Positions 1-8,627 of a stretch of 34,587 bases of DNA are shown here, piece by piece (positions within the stretch are counted from its first letter, which is position 1; every line of letters begins with the position of its first letter). The DNA is taken from contig JAHEGF010000004.1 of NCBI GenBank assembly GCA_024645155.1, positions 1-34,587 on the forward strand, written 5' to 3'. The stretch is from Phyllobacteriaceae bacterium. Its GTDB lineage: Bacteria; Pseudomonadota; Alphaproteobacteria; Rhizobiales; Rhizobiaceae. The position numbers were made by a program, and so were the translations under genes. The notes under the pieces were generated by a model. It made no database searches and was not told the origin of the DNA. It worked only from the letters and a program-made list of their open reading frames with translations.

Positions 1-1
1 C

Positions 2-496
2 GTTTCGAAGGCAGCGCACAAAACGGTCAAGGCGGTTGGCGAGGACATCGAGAAACTGGCCTTCAACAAGGCGGTCGCCCGCCTTTATGAGTTGGTCAAT
101 GAGATAGCGACTCCGATTTCGGATGTTGCCGCCGCAAAGGCGGACGCGCAATTGGCAGGCGCAATCAAGGATGCCGCTGACAAACTGGTGGTGATGATTG
201 CGCCGATGATGCCCCATCTGGCGGAAGAATGCTGGAAGGCCCTTGGCCATGACACCATGGTGGCGACGCAGCCTTGGCCTCAGCACGATGCGGACCTTGT
301 CACCGATGATGAGGTCCTCCTGCCGGTACAGGTCAACGGCAAGAAGCGTGGTGAATTGACAATCGCACGCAACGCGGATCAATTGGCAGTCGAAAAGGCA
401 GCACTCGCGCTCGACTTTGTGCAAAAGGCGCTTGAAGGGCGGAAGCCACGCAAGGTGATTGTGGTGCCGCAAAGGATCGTCAATGTCGTTATCTGA
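2..496 (+). CDS. leuS: Leucyl-tRNA synthetase, C-terminal part (5' end outside window)
   Basis: This is the C-terminal end of LeuRS, the cytoplasmic enzyme that charges tRNA-Leu with leucine. The frame is open from base 2 with no start, so the gene begins upstream of the window. The visible 164 residues hold the end of the anticodon-binding helical domain ([12 protein letters not shown] around residue 65) and the C-terminal domain that contacts the tRNA ([15 protein letters not shown]), closing with the typical [15 protein letters not shown]. The HIGH and KMSKS motifs are not in view. The stop lies inside the next gene, lptE, whose ATG at 483 overlaps by 14 bases, so the two are translationally coupled. 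leuS followed by an LPS-assembly lipoprotein is the common alphaproteobacterial order. Identity is very secure. Confidence 0.96.
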   Translation, partial: VSKAAHKTVKAVGEDIEKLAFNKAVARLYELVNEIATPISDVAAAKADAQLAGAIKDAADKLVVMIAPMMPHLAEECWKALGHDTMVATQPWPQHDADLVTDDEVLLPVQVNGKKRGELTIARNADQLAVEKAALALDFVQKALEGRKPRKVIVVPQRIVNVVI

Positions 497-1067
497 ATTC
501 ATTTCGCAGAAACAGCGGGCGATGGGCAGGCTGATATTGGCTGGAGTGGTGTTGGTGTCGCTGCCGCTTTCCGGCTGCACCGTGCGCCCTCTTTACAGCA
601 CAGATTCGACCGGAACCCTGCGTTCGGAAGTCTCTGCCCTGCAGCAGATCATCATCAAGCCGGCAGACACACGGCCGGAACTTGAAGTGCGTAATCACCT
701 GATATTTCTTTTGAACGGTGGCGCGGGAATGCCTGCCGAAGCGCCCTATTCGCTTGAATTGTCAGTTACCAGCCGCACTGCAAATGCGGCACTGGTCCAG
801 TTGATAGCAGATCCAACCGAAAATGAGGGCCAGCCGACAGCAGGCGTGGTTCACATGAAATCGAACTATGTCCTGACCGATGTTCGAACCGGTGACACGA
901 TTGGCAAGGGGCAACGTTCGGTAGCGGCCAACTTTGACCAGCCACGGCAGGAATTTGCGATAGCGCGCGCCGAACGCAATGCCCAGGACAGGGCAGCGCG
1001 TGAGCTTGCCGAATTGCTGCGGCTTGCACTGGCACAGGACATGGAGCGGATTGCCACCACAAATTAA
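483..1067 (+). CDS. lptE: LPS-assembly lipoprotein LptE
   Basis: LptE is the outer-membrane lipoprotein that plugs the LptD barrel and helps insert lipopolysaccharide at the cell surface. The 194-residue product has a hydrophobic signal (residues about 15-31) ending in a lipobox LPLSGC, so Cys32 should be lipidated. A mature start of the type TVRPLYS is characteristic of alphaproteobacterial LptE. The start at 483 is chosen because AAAGGA at 471-476 sits six bases before it; an ATG at 522 would also keep the signal peptide. The gene overlaps the end of leuS. In related genomes holA (DNA polymerase III delta) usually follows, but here the next gene is convergent and unrelated. The family is assigned from signal, size and position, as LptE sequences diverge strongly. 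Confidence 0.85.
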   Translation: MSLSEFISQKQRAMGRLILAGVVLVSLPLSGCTVRPLYSTDSTGTLRSEVSALQQIIIKPADTRPELEVRNHLIFLLNGGAGMPAEAPYSLELSVTSRTANAALVQLIADPTENEGQPTAGVVHMKSNYVLTDVRTGDTIGKGQRSVAANFDQPRQEFAIARAERNAQDRAARELAELLRLALAQDMERIATTN

Positions 1068-1129
1068 TCCCGGCATCCGTTCCGGTTGCCGGTCATGCCG
1101 CGCCGTGTTCAAATCAGCTAGAAACGCGG

Positions 1130-3718
1130 TTACGCGGCGGCCTTGTTGAGCCACCGGCTTGCGATCTCTGCGAGCTTGTCGGGTGAAACCGGTTTCGACA
1201 GGTAGTCGTCCATGCCGGCCTCAAGACACCGCTCCTTATCACCCTTCAGGGCATGGGCGGTCACACCGATGATCGGGGTGTGATGTCCGGTTGCGCGTTC
1301 AACTTCACGGATGGCTTTCGTTGCCTCCAGTCCGTTCATCTCCGGCATCGAAACATCCATCAGTATGATCTTCGGGCTCATTGCACGATGGACATCCACC
1401 GCCTTTTTGCCGTTGCCGACAATCTTGTAGCTGACATCGAGCTCATCGAGTATTTGCGAAAAAACCATCTGATTGACTTCGTTGTCCTCGGCCACGAGGA
1501 TTTCGAGGGGAACGGCGTTCTTGTGTTCCAGACGCGGCTGCAGTGTTTTTTCGTTTTCCGGATCAGCGGCCTTATGAGGTGGTTGCGACCGGAGCTGCAG
1601 GGAGCGCATGCGTTTTGCCATTTCGGCGAGCGGGGCGGCACCCGCTTTCTCCGGTTCGCCCTTGGTGTGATGCAAAACGCTGACAATGGTCTCCAGCAAT
1701 AGCGAAGAACGTGCCGGTTTGGTCAGATAGGCAGCAATCCCGTATTCGTCGGTCAGATGCCTGAACTCACCCTGATCAACTGAGGTCAGTAGCACAATCG
1801 GGATGCCGGCATGAGCCGGATTGGCGCGGATTTCGCGGGCGACATCTTCGCCGTTCATCCCCGGCATCTGGTAGTCGAGAATAATGCAGTCAATCGGTAC
1901 CGGCAGTTCATAGGACCGCTTTACGACGGCCAGACCGACCTTTCCGCTTTCAGCGGCTGCACAATCGAAATTCCAGCTGCGCAACTGTTCGACCAATATG
2001 TTGCGATTGACCGGATTGTCATCGATGATCAAGATTCGCGATCCCGATACGTCCAACGGTGCGGTTTTACGCGGATTGAAGTCCTCGACTATTTCCAGCG
2101 GAACCGTAAACCAGAAAACGGTTCCCTTGCCGACCACACTTTTTGCCTGAATTTCGCCACCCATCAGGCGGATCAGCCGCGATGCAATTGCAAGGCCAAG
2201 ACCTGTTCCCTCGTGCCGCCGTGTCGACGATGCGTCGACTTGCGCGAATTTCTCGAAAACGGACAGAAGTTTCTCTTCGGGGATGCCAATCCCGGTATCT
2301 TCAACCCTGACAGTCAGATGGACGATCCTGTCTTCGGCCTCGCCGGACACGTCAACCAGGACATGACCGGAATCGGTGAATTTGACGGCATTGCCTACCA
2401 GGTTCGTGATCACCTGTCGAAAACGGCCGATGTCGACATTGACCACTTGCGGCAGGTCGGGAGCGATGCGGACGATCAGTTCCATGTCCTTTTCGGCAAC
2501 ACTCGACGAGACAAGCGTGGCGACATCTTCCACGGCTTCACCGAGGTGGGCAGGTGCCGGGTCAAGCTCCAGCCTGCCGGCATCGATTTTCGAAAAGTCG
2601 AGTATGTCGTTGATGATCGTCAAAAGGGCATTGCCCGACTTGACGATGACATCGACGAAGGTGGATTGCCGGGAATCCAGATCCGACCGTGCAAGCAATT
2701 CCGCCATGCCCAGGACACCGTTCATCGGCGTTCTGATTTCATGGCTCATGTTGGCCAGGAACTCCGATTTCGAGCGATCGGCCGATTCGGCTTTTTCAAG
2801 CGCGGTGCGCGTTTCCTCATGGGCTTCCTTCAGCTTCTTTTGGGTTTCGGAAATGTTGCGCTCCATGGGCATGAAGACAAATCCACCGATCAAAATCCCG
2901 ACGAAGATCACAAGGGCGCCGGTGATCATCAAGACATGCTGCAAAACGCCGTAGCTGTTAATCGTTTCGTCCTGTAGCGTCGTGGTGACGCTGGCCAGTG
3001 TTGGGGCTATACGGGTCGTTGCGATTTCGTTGACCTGGCCAAATATCCGCTTTGGCGCCCGGCCGGAATAGGCTTGCATGGTGTCGAGCCGGCTGGCGAG
3101 GCCAACAAATTCCTGAATGTCGTCACGCAGGCTGGTTTCCTGCGCGCCAGCCTTCCAGTTACGAATGCCGGAACCGGCCTCATCCCCTTCCCATATCTTG
3201 CGGACGGAAGCGGGCATGGAGTTGCGCTTGAACATTGCGGTTTCATCGGTAATCCCGGCAGCATGCCCATCGCCTTCTGTCGATGAAATGCGTGCTGACT
3301 CACTCATCACGATGTCGCCGTCTGCGGCCCATTCCAGTGTCTGGTAGGATTGGCGCGCGCGCTCCACGGCATTGCTCAGACGCTGCTTCAGCCCGATGAT
3401 TTGCTGCTCGTAGTCCTTGCTTCTGCTGGCCGGTCTTTCATTTGCGGCGGGAGCCGGGTTTTGTGCGGCCAGCGCCTTGAACAGGGATTTTTCGGCTTCG
3501 GAGAGCTGCGCGGTGTTTTCCAGTTGCGCAAGAATCAGCACCAGATCGGATGTTGCTTCGGCCATAGTGCTGATCACTGCACCAAAGCGGACCTTGTTCT
3601 TTTCCGTTTCCGACTGCCAGTTGATATATCCGCCGCCAGCAGCAAGCGCGAGAAAAAAACCAATCAGTACAATGGTGATACGCGTGCGCAAATACCCGCG
3701 CGTGATCTCTGGAGACAT
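1130..3718 (-). CDS. Membrane-bound hybrid histidine kinase with two receiver domains
   Basis: This is a sensor kinase that passes phosphate from a histidine to aspartates in the same chain. The 862-residue protein has an N-terminal membrane segment (about residues 14-31), a periplasmic region of some 220 residues with no motif I recognise, a second membrane segment (about 260-283), and a short coiled linker. The HisKA phospho-acceptor box SHEIRTP follows (His326), then an HATPase_c domain with N-box NLVGNAVKFTD and G-boxes DTGIGIP and GTGLGL. Two receiver domains follow, with phospho-aspartates at Asp615 (LDYQMPG) and Asp788 (MDVSMPEMNG). There is no HPt domain, so a separate phosphotransferase is expected. 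Start 3718 is preferred over 3760 because GAAGG precedes it. No cognate regulator is adjacent and the signal is unknown. Confidence 0.9.
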   Translation of the reverse strand: MSPEITRGYLRTRITIVLIGFFLALAAGGGYINWQSETEKNKVRFGAVISTMAEATSDLVLILAQLENTAQLSEAEKSLFKALAAQNPAPAANERPASRSKDYEQQIIGLKQRLSNAVERARQSYQTLEWAADGDIVMSESARISSTEGDGHAAGITDETAMFKRNSMPASVRKIWEGDEAGSGIRNWKAGAQETSLRDDIQEFVGLASRLDTMQAYSGRAPKRIFGQVNEIATTRIAPTLASVTTTLQDETINSYGVLQHVLMITGALVIFVGILIGGFVFMPMERNISETQKKLKEAHEETRTALEKAESADRSKSEFLANMSHEIRTPMNGVLGMAELLARSDLDSRQSTFVDVIVKSGNALLTIINDILDFSKIDAGRLELDPAPAHLGEAVEDVATLVSSSVAEKDMELIVRIAPDLPQVVNVDIGRFRQVITNLVGNAVKFTDSGHVLVDVSGEAEDRIVHLTVRVEDTGIGIPEEKLLSVFEKFAQVDASSTRRHEGTGLGLAIASRLIRLMGGEIQAKSVVGKGTVFWFTVPLEIVEDFNPRKTAPLDVSGSRILIIDDNPVNRNILVEQLRSWNFDCAAAESGKVGLAVVKRSYELPVPIDCIILDYQMPGMNGEDVAREIRANPAHAGIPIVLLTSVDQGEFRHLTDEYGIAAYLTKPARSSLLLETIVSVLHHTKGEPEKAGAAPLAEMAKRMRSLQLRSQPPHKAADPENEKTLQPRLEHKNAVPLEILVAEDNEVNQMVFSQILDELDVSYKIVGNGKKAVDVHRAMSPKIILMDVSMPEMNGLEATKAIREVERATGHHTPIIGVTAHALKGDKERCLEAGMDDYLSKPVSPDKLAEIASRWLNKAAA

Positions 3719-3849
3719 AAATGCGACCTTCGCTGAAATTTTAGCGATTATCGTCATCATCTATTAAGGGCGGCTTAATCCCGGCGGCAGATCAGATGCC
3801 GGTCCAGCAGCGGTTTCGAGGATGGTCGAACGGCGCCGCCTCCGAAGGA

Positions 3850-4503
3850 TCAGGCGATGGACTGGCCGGTCTTGGCCCAGTCATTCAGGAATGCCTCAAG
3901 GCCCTTGTCGGTCAGCGGATGTTTGACCAGGGCCCTGAGGGTGCCTGGCGGTATGGTTGCCACGTCTGCACCGATCAGGGCTGACTGCTTGACATGGATC
4001 ACGGTGCGGATCGAGGCAGCGAGGATCTTGGTCGAAAACCCGTAATTGTCATAAATGGTGCGGATTTCGCCGATCAGTTCCATGCCGTCGGTGCCCATAT
4101 CATCGATGCGGCCGATAAATGGCGATATGAAGGTCGCGCCGGCCTTGGCGGCGAGCAACGCCTGATTGGCGGAGAAACACAGTGTCACATTCACCATGTG
4201 GCCGTCGGAGGTCAGCGCCTTGCAGGCCTTCAGTCCCTCAAGGGTCAAAGGCAGTTTGATGCAAACATTGCCGGCGATCTTTGCGAGCACGGCTGCTTCC
4301 CTGATCATGCCATCATAATCAAGCGCGGTAACCTCTGCGGAAACCGGGCCATCGACAATGCCGCAGATTTCTTTGGTCACTTCCATGATGTCGCGGCCGG
4401 ATTTCAGTATCAAGGAGGGATTTGTGGTCACTCCATCGACCAGTCCCAATGCGTCAAGTTCCCTGATTTCGGTAACATCTGCTGTATCGACAAAAAACTG
4501 CAT
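3850..4503 (-). CDS. fsa: Fructose-6-phosphate aldolase / transaldolase-like protein (TalC/FSA type)
   Basis: This is a small class I aldolase of the short transaldolase family, acting on sugar phosphates in the cytoplasm (dihydroxyacetone transfer, or cleavage of fructose 6-phosphate). The 217-residue length is that of the FSA/TalC group. The N-terminus [10 protein letters not shown], the VTTNPSL motif (residues 25-31), the Schiff-base lysine Lys83 in CIKLPLT, and [10 protein letters not shown] are all present. It is annotated in many rhizobia as probable transaldolase, and sequence alone does not separate transaldolase from FSA activity. It starts divergently from priA with an 80-base gap, which probably holds both promoters. 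The gene looks intact and ordinary. Confidence 0.93.
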   Translation of the reverse strand: MQFFVDTADVTEIRELDALGLVDGVTTNPSLILKSGRDIMEVTKEICGIVDGPVSAEVTALDYDGMIREAAVLAKIAGNVCIKLPLTLEGLKACKALTSDGHMVNVTLCFSANQALLAAKAGATFISPFIGRIDDMGTDGMELIGEIRTIYDNYGFSTKILAASIRTVIHVKQSALIGADVATIPPGTLRALVKHPLTDKGLEAFLNDWAKTGQSIA

Positions 4504-4583
4504 GCTTTTTTCTTTCCTGGCGAATTGTGGCGCTTGGCGGGTTGCTGCTTCCCCTTAAACCAAACTCCGGGCAAGGTCACGCC

Positions 4584-6764
4584 ATGGAAAAAGATTCGGT
4601 CACTCCGTCCACCGTCCCTGTTTTGGTACCCATGCCGGCCGACCGGCCGTTCTCCTATGGTGTGCCGGAAGGCGTGCATGCCGTACCTGGTTCGATCGTA
4701 GCCGTACCGCTCGGTCCGCGCATCGTTGCGGGCGTGGTTTGGGATGGTCCGGCCGATGAGGTGGACCCTAGCAAACTGCGCAATATCGAGACTGTTTTCG
4801 AATGCCCGGCGCTGGGTGCCGAATCCCGGCGGTTTGTCGATTGGATAGCCGACTACACGATTTCCGCTCCGGGCATGGTTGCGCGCATGATATTGCGGGT
4901 TCCAGGCGCATTTGATCCCGAACCGCCAACACCGGCCTTGCGCTGGACCGGACGCGAACCGGAGCGGATGACAGGTGCGCGTCACCGGGTGATGGAAATT
5001 GCACGTGACGGCATGGCATGGAGCCGGGGTGGTCTGGCGCGCTCCGCCGGTGTATCCCATTCGGTGATTGACGGCTTGACCAGTCAGGGTGTGCTTGAGC
5101 CGGCGCTGATCCCGCCGCATCCGGTGGTAGCAGCGCCGGATCCCGATTACAGCAAGCCCGATCTTTCACAAAACCAGAGGCCGGTTGCCGATGTTCTGAC
5201 CGGAAAGGCAAAGGCGGGCTATTCGGTCGCGGTAATCGACGGGGTGACCGGTGCGGGCAAGACCGAGGTCTATTTCGAGGCCGTGGCAGAGGTGTTACGA
5301 GCGGCCAAACAGGCGCTGATCCTGCTGCCGGAAATTGCGCTGACCCACGCGTTTCTGACTCGGTTTGAGGACCGTTTCGGGGCGAAACCTGCGGAATGGC
5401 ATTCCGGACTTGCGCCTAGAACGCGCGAGCGGGTGTGGAGGCAGGTTGCAGAAGGCCAGGTCCGTGTCGTGGCGGGTGCCCGCTCGGCGCTATTCCTGCC
5501 ATTTGCCGATCTCGGGCTGATCGTCGTCGACGAGGAACACGACAGCGCCTACAAGCAGGAAGACGGAATTTGCTATAACGCGCGGGACATGGCGGTGGTG
5601 CGCGGCCATATCGGCAAATTTCCAGTGATATTGGCCTCGGCAACGCCGTCAGTTGAGACTCGGGTCAATGCCGAACGGGGCCGTTATCAGCGCCTTGTTC
5701 TGGCCGACCGGTATTCCGGCGCCGAACTGCCGGAATTGCGCGCCATCGATATGCGGCGGCACCCCCCCGAACGCGGCAAGTTCCTATCTCCAGTGCTTGC
5801 CGGCCATGTTGCAGATACACTGGAAAGAAAGGAGCAGACCTTGCTGTTCCTGAACCGGCGCGGATATGCACCACTGACACTGTGCCGGGTTTGCGGCCAC
5901 CGGTTCCAGTGTCCGGATTGTTCGGCCTGGCTTGTCGAACACAGGTTCCGCGGCGAAATCCTGTGCCATCATTGCGGCCACCGGGAAGCCAAGCCGGAAG
6001 CCTGTCCGGAGTGCGGAACTCTTGATCATCTCGTTGCCTGCGGGCCGGGCATAGAACGAATAGCCGAGGAGGTCGACTTATTGTTTCCGGACGCCCGCAC
6101 CATTGTCCTGTCGTCGGACCTGCCGGGCGGTGTCAAACGCATGCGGCTTGAGCTTGAGGCGATTGCGGACGGCGCTGCCGATATCGTCATCGGCACGCAA
6201 CTGGTCGCCAAGGGCCACAATTTTCCGGGCATGACACTGGTGGGTGTCATCGATGCCGACATTGGCCTGGCAAACGGCGATCCGCGTGCAGCAGAAAGAA
6301 CATTCCAGCTTCTGAGCCAGGTAACAGGGCGGGCCGGCCGTTTCGGCAAGCAGAGTCAAGGCCTGATCCAGACCTACCAGCCTGACCACCCGGTGCTGCA
6401 GGCAATTATCTCTGGTGATTCAGAGGCATTCTATTCCCGCGAAATCAACGAGCGCGAGCGCGGTCACCTGCCGCCGTTTTCGCGAATGGCCGCACTTGTT
6501 GTCAGCGCTGTTACGAGACCGGAATCCGAAAACCATGCACGCGCACTGCGCCGCGCCGCGCCTTCCGCAGAAGGTATTGAAATCCTCGGTCCCGCAGAAG
6601 CGCCGTTGGCTCTCATTCGTGGCCGTTTTCGGTTCAGGCTTCTGGTGCAGGCCAATTTGCAGGCCGATATCCAGGACTATATCCGGGCGATGATTGCCAA
6701 CGCGCCCAAGCCGAAAAGTTCCGTTCGTGTCACCATTGATGTTGATCCGCAAAGTTTTCTTTAA
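4584..6764 (+). CDS. priA: Primosomal replication restart helicase PriA
   Basis: PriA recognises stalled replication forks, unwinds DNA 3' to 5' and reloads the replisome. The 726-residue product has the N-terminal DNA-binding domain (VPMPADRPFSYGVP), a Walker A motif GVTGAGKTE at 220-228, the DEAH-type Walker B as DEEH at 316-319, and the zinc-binding insertion with eight cysteines from 434 to 477 (CRVCG...CPDC...CHHC...CPECG). Helicase motifs V and VI follow (GTQLVAKGHNFP; QVTGRAGR). The ATG at 4584 is chosen because GGGCAAGG lies just upstream; an in-frame GTG at 4527 has no ribosome binding site. It is divergent from fsa. The next plus-strand gene is about 100 bases away and unrelated. 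Confidence 0.97.
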   Translation: MEKDSVTPSTVPVLVPMPADRPFSYGVPEGVHAVPGSIVAVPLGPRIVAGVVWDGPADEVDPSKLRNIETVFECPALGAESRRFVDWIADYTISAPGMVARMILRVPGAFDPEPPTPALRWTGREPERMTGARHRVMEIARDGMAWSRGGLARSAGVSHSVIDGLTSQGVLEPALIPPHPVVAAPDPDYSKPDLSQNQRPVADVLTGKAKAGYSVAVIDGVTGAGKTEVYFEAVAEVLRAAKQALILLPEIALTHAFLTRFEDRFGAKPAEWHSGLAPRTRERVWRQVAEGQVRVVAGARSALFLPFADLGLIVVDEEHDSAYKQEDGICYNARDMAVVRGHIGKFPVILASATPSVETRVNAERGRYQRLVLADRYSGAELPELRAIDMRRHPPERGKFLSPVLAGHVADTLERKEQTLLFLNRRGYAPLTLCRVCGHRFQCPDCSAWLVEHRFRGEILCHHCGHREAKPEACPECGTLDHLVACGPGIERIAEEVDLLFPDARTIVLSSDLPGGVKRMRLELEAIADGAADIVIGTQLVAKGHNFPGMTLVGVIDADIGLANGDPRAAERTFQLLSQVTGRAGRFGKQSQGLIQTYQPDHPVLQAIISGDSEAFYSREINERERGHLPPFSRMAALVVSAVTRPESENHARALRRAAPSAEGIEILGPAEAPLALIRGRFRFRLLVQANLQADIQDYIRAMIANAPKPKSSVRVTIDVDPQSFL

Positions 6765-6870
6765 CAAACGCAGTAACCGGAAACAGCAGCCGCAGTTGAT
6801 TTTGGCTACGGTTCGCGTTTCACTTTCCCGGCAATATTCGCAGAATGGAAATGAAAACCGGATTGAACCA

Positions 6871-7344
6871 ATGGTGAAACTGCTGTGCCCGACCCGACTG
6901 GTACTGGTTCTTTCCAGTATGTTTCTCCTGTTGCCGGCGCATGGCGAGCAACCAAATGGACCGCAGATCGGGGATATCAACTGGTATCTTGCCGATAGTT
7001 ACTGCAATTTTTTCAGGACCGGGCACACATTTGAATACGACGATCCGGCAAGCTGGCAATTTGTCTTTCTGACCAGCCTCGTATCGGATAGCAAGATCAC
7101 GTCGGAAAGGGGATATGCCCGCATCAATGGCGTATTGCGCGAACTCGAGCTTGTTGAGAGGACGCTGACCGATTTCGGCGAACGCCGCCTTTACCGCACC
7201 TATGGTGATGCTCCGGTCACGCTAACTGTAACCATGCACACCGGGGAAAAAGGAAGCGAACACACGAACTACACCGGCACAATCAATGCGCAGGGCCCCG
7301 GAGGCCAGACATCGGTTTCTTTTGCAGGAGATTGCGGCGTGTGA
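6871..7344 (+). CDS. Putative secreted protein of unknown function
   Basis: I do not recognise this 157-residue protein. It has a clear Sec-type signal peptide (basic start MVKLLCPTR, hydrophobic core to about residue 22, likely cleavage after PAHG or near it). The predicted mature part of about 130 residues is rich in beta-type sequence. Its only two mature cysteines are Cys45 (SYCNFF) near the N-terminus and Cys155 (GDCGV) three residues from the end, which suggests one disulfide closing the fold in the periplasm. The start at 6871 is the only one that gives a signal peptide; the frame is open further upstream without signal or binding site. It follows priA by about 100 bases. Function is not assigned. 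Confidence 0.65.
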   Translation: MVKLLCPTRLVLVLSSMFLLLPAHGEQPNGPQIGDINWYLADSYCNFFRTGHTFEYDDPASWQFVFLTSLVSDSKITSERGYARINGVLRELELVERTLTDFGERRLYRTYGDAPVTLTVTMHTGEKGSEHTNYTGTINAQGPGGQTSVSFAGDCGV

Positions 7345-7438
7345 GGTGACGGTGCGCGTTGATTAATGGGGCTACATGATCCAAGTATCGGCTGATGCGC
7401 CATCTGGTAACGCGATCCGGACACATGGGGGCTGAACG

Positions 7439-7831
7439 ATGATCGAACTTTACTGGCCTGTTTCCAACGGCGAATGGCTGGCGTGGAGCGTAGCGGCGGC
7501 AACCGGGTTTTTTGGCCTGGTCATGCTGTTTGCACCACGCTACAGCCTGCGCCTGTTGCGGTTACGAACGTCGCCGGACCGACCCGAAGCGGTGTCGGAG
7601 GTCCGTGCGACCATGGCAGGGTTTTATATCGGTCTTGGCGGGGCATGCATTCTGCTGCACCCGCAGCCGTTGCTTTACCTGACGCTGGCGGCGGCGTGGG
7701 CGTTTGCATTTTTCGGGCGGTTGCTGTCGATCATGTCGGACCGCGGCAATACACCCTACAACTGGGTGCGATTGCTCATTGAAACTGTTTTTGCCATATT
7801 GCCGGGCGGTCACGCGCTTGGTTTCTGGTAA
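7439..7831 (+). CDS. Small integral membrane protein, probably DUF4345 family
   Basis: This is a 130-residue protein with about four hydrophobic segments (residues about 13-33, 58-74, 78-93 and 108-123), so it should lie in the inner membrane. The central region EVRATMAGFYIGLGGACIL and the following FGRLLSIMSDR fit the DUF4345 pattern as I remember it; no enzymatic motif is visible. A ribosome binding site GGGGGCTGA precedes the ATG. It sits alone between the secreted orphan protein and the atp operon, with about 235 bases before atpH. Function is unknown. Confidence 0.7.
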   Translation: MIELYWPVSNGEWLAWSVAAATGFFGLVMLFAPRYSLRLLRLRTSPDRPEAVSEVRATMAGFYIGLGGACILLHPQPLLYLTLAAAWAFAFFGRLLSIMSDRGNTPYNWVRLLIETVFAILPGGHALGFW

Positions 7832-7902
7832 GGGGCAGTGGCACAGGCCGGCCGGTCCGGCAAAGTGCGGCAATAGGGGGCCAAACCTGTGGCCACAACG
7901 TG

Positions 7903-7930
7903 TTGCGACTCCTGAAAGCCTGTGCTAGAC
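7903..7930 (+). promoter_or_regulatory. Candidate promoter of the atp operon
   Basis: A -35-like TTGCGA (7903-7908) and a -10-like CTAGAC (7925-7930) are separated by 16 bases in the gap before atpH. The match is moderate for a sigma-70 promoter of an alphaproteobacterium. A start near 7937 would give a leader of about 130 bases. That leader contains a small inverted repeat (TAGCTT ... AAGCTA, about 8005-8025). It is the best pair I could find in the gap, but other placements are possible. Confidence 0.4.
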
Positions 7931-8066
7931 GGCAGACGAATTTCGGCTTTGAGGGATTGTTTTTTGAACGTTCTCTCCAAAATAAGCAAACAAAGACAAT
8001 GATTTAGCTTTTAGCTATCAAGCTAGAGCCGAATCTTGGAGACATCAAGGCGGAGAACGGGTACCC

Positions 8067-8627
8067 GTGGCAAATTCTGGCTCGCAAGTTTCTGGGGTTG
8101 CTGAACGCTATGCGAACTCTTTGTTCGAGCTCGCGCTCGAATCGAAATCTGTTGAAAAAATCGAAAAGGATCTGGCCCGGTTCGAGGCGCTTCTGGACGG
8201 TAGTACCGATCTGCAGCGGCTGATCAGGAGCCCGGTTTTTTCTGCTGACGATCAGTTAAAAGCCATTTCCAAGATTTCCGACAAGGCCAATATCACCGGC
8301 ATTGTAGGGAATTTCCTGCGCGTCGTCGCCCGCAACCGCCGCCTGTTTGCGGTTCCGGCCATGATCCGCAACTTTCGCGCCAGGGCAGCGCAAAACCGTG
8401 GAGAAGTCGCCGCCGACGTGATTTCGGCGCATGATATGACTGCGGAACAAATAAAGACACTTGGCGCCGCGCTGAAAGGCGTAGCTGGAAAAGATGTCGC
8501 GATGAATATCACTGTCGATCCGTCACTTCTTGGCGGAATGATCGTGAAAATCGGATCGCGGCAGATCGACACTTCGCTCAAAACCAAACTCAATTCGCTT
8601 AGGCTCGCACTTAAAGAGGTCGGCTGA
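8067..8627 (+). CDS. atpH: ATP synthase F1 subunit delta
   Basis: The delta subunit sits on top of the F1 head and fixes it to the peripheral stalk of the proton-driven ATP synthase. The 186-residue product begins at a GTG codon, ASGVAERYA-type in its N-terminal helical domain ([18 protein letters not shown]), and ends with the conserved [21 protein letters not shown]. The GTG is chosen because the protein then starts at the usual point, with AAGGCGGAG upstream. It is the first gene of atpHAGDC. Its TGA overlaps the ATG of atpA by one base. The gene order delta-alpha-gamma-beta-epsilon without F0 genes is normal for this order. Confidence 0.96.
   Translation: MANSGSQVSGVAERYANSLFELALESKSVEKIEKDLARFEALLDGSTDLQRLIRSPVFSADDQLKAISKISDKANITGIVGNFLRVVARNRRLFAVPAMIRNFRARAAQNRGEVAADVISAHDMTAEQIKTLGAALKGVAGKDVAMNITVDPSLLGGMIVKIGSRQIDTSLKTKLNSLRLALKEVG

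Noticed and set aside
1074-1096. CCGGCA ... TGCCGG inverted repeat between lptE and the hybrid kinase
   Set aside because: The stem is only six bases with a long loop and no T-run on either strand, so I do not call it a terminator.
1811-2977. 388-residue plus-strand open frame opposite the hybrid kinase
   Set aside because: It is antisense to a multi-domain gene with unmistakable motifs, and its translation is low-quality Asp/His/Arg-rich sequence.
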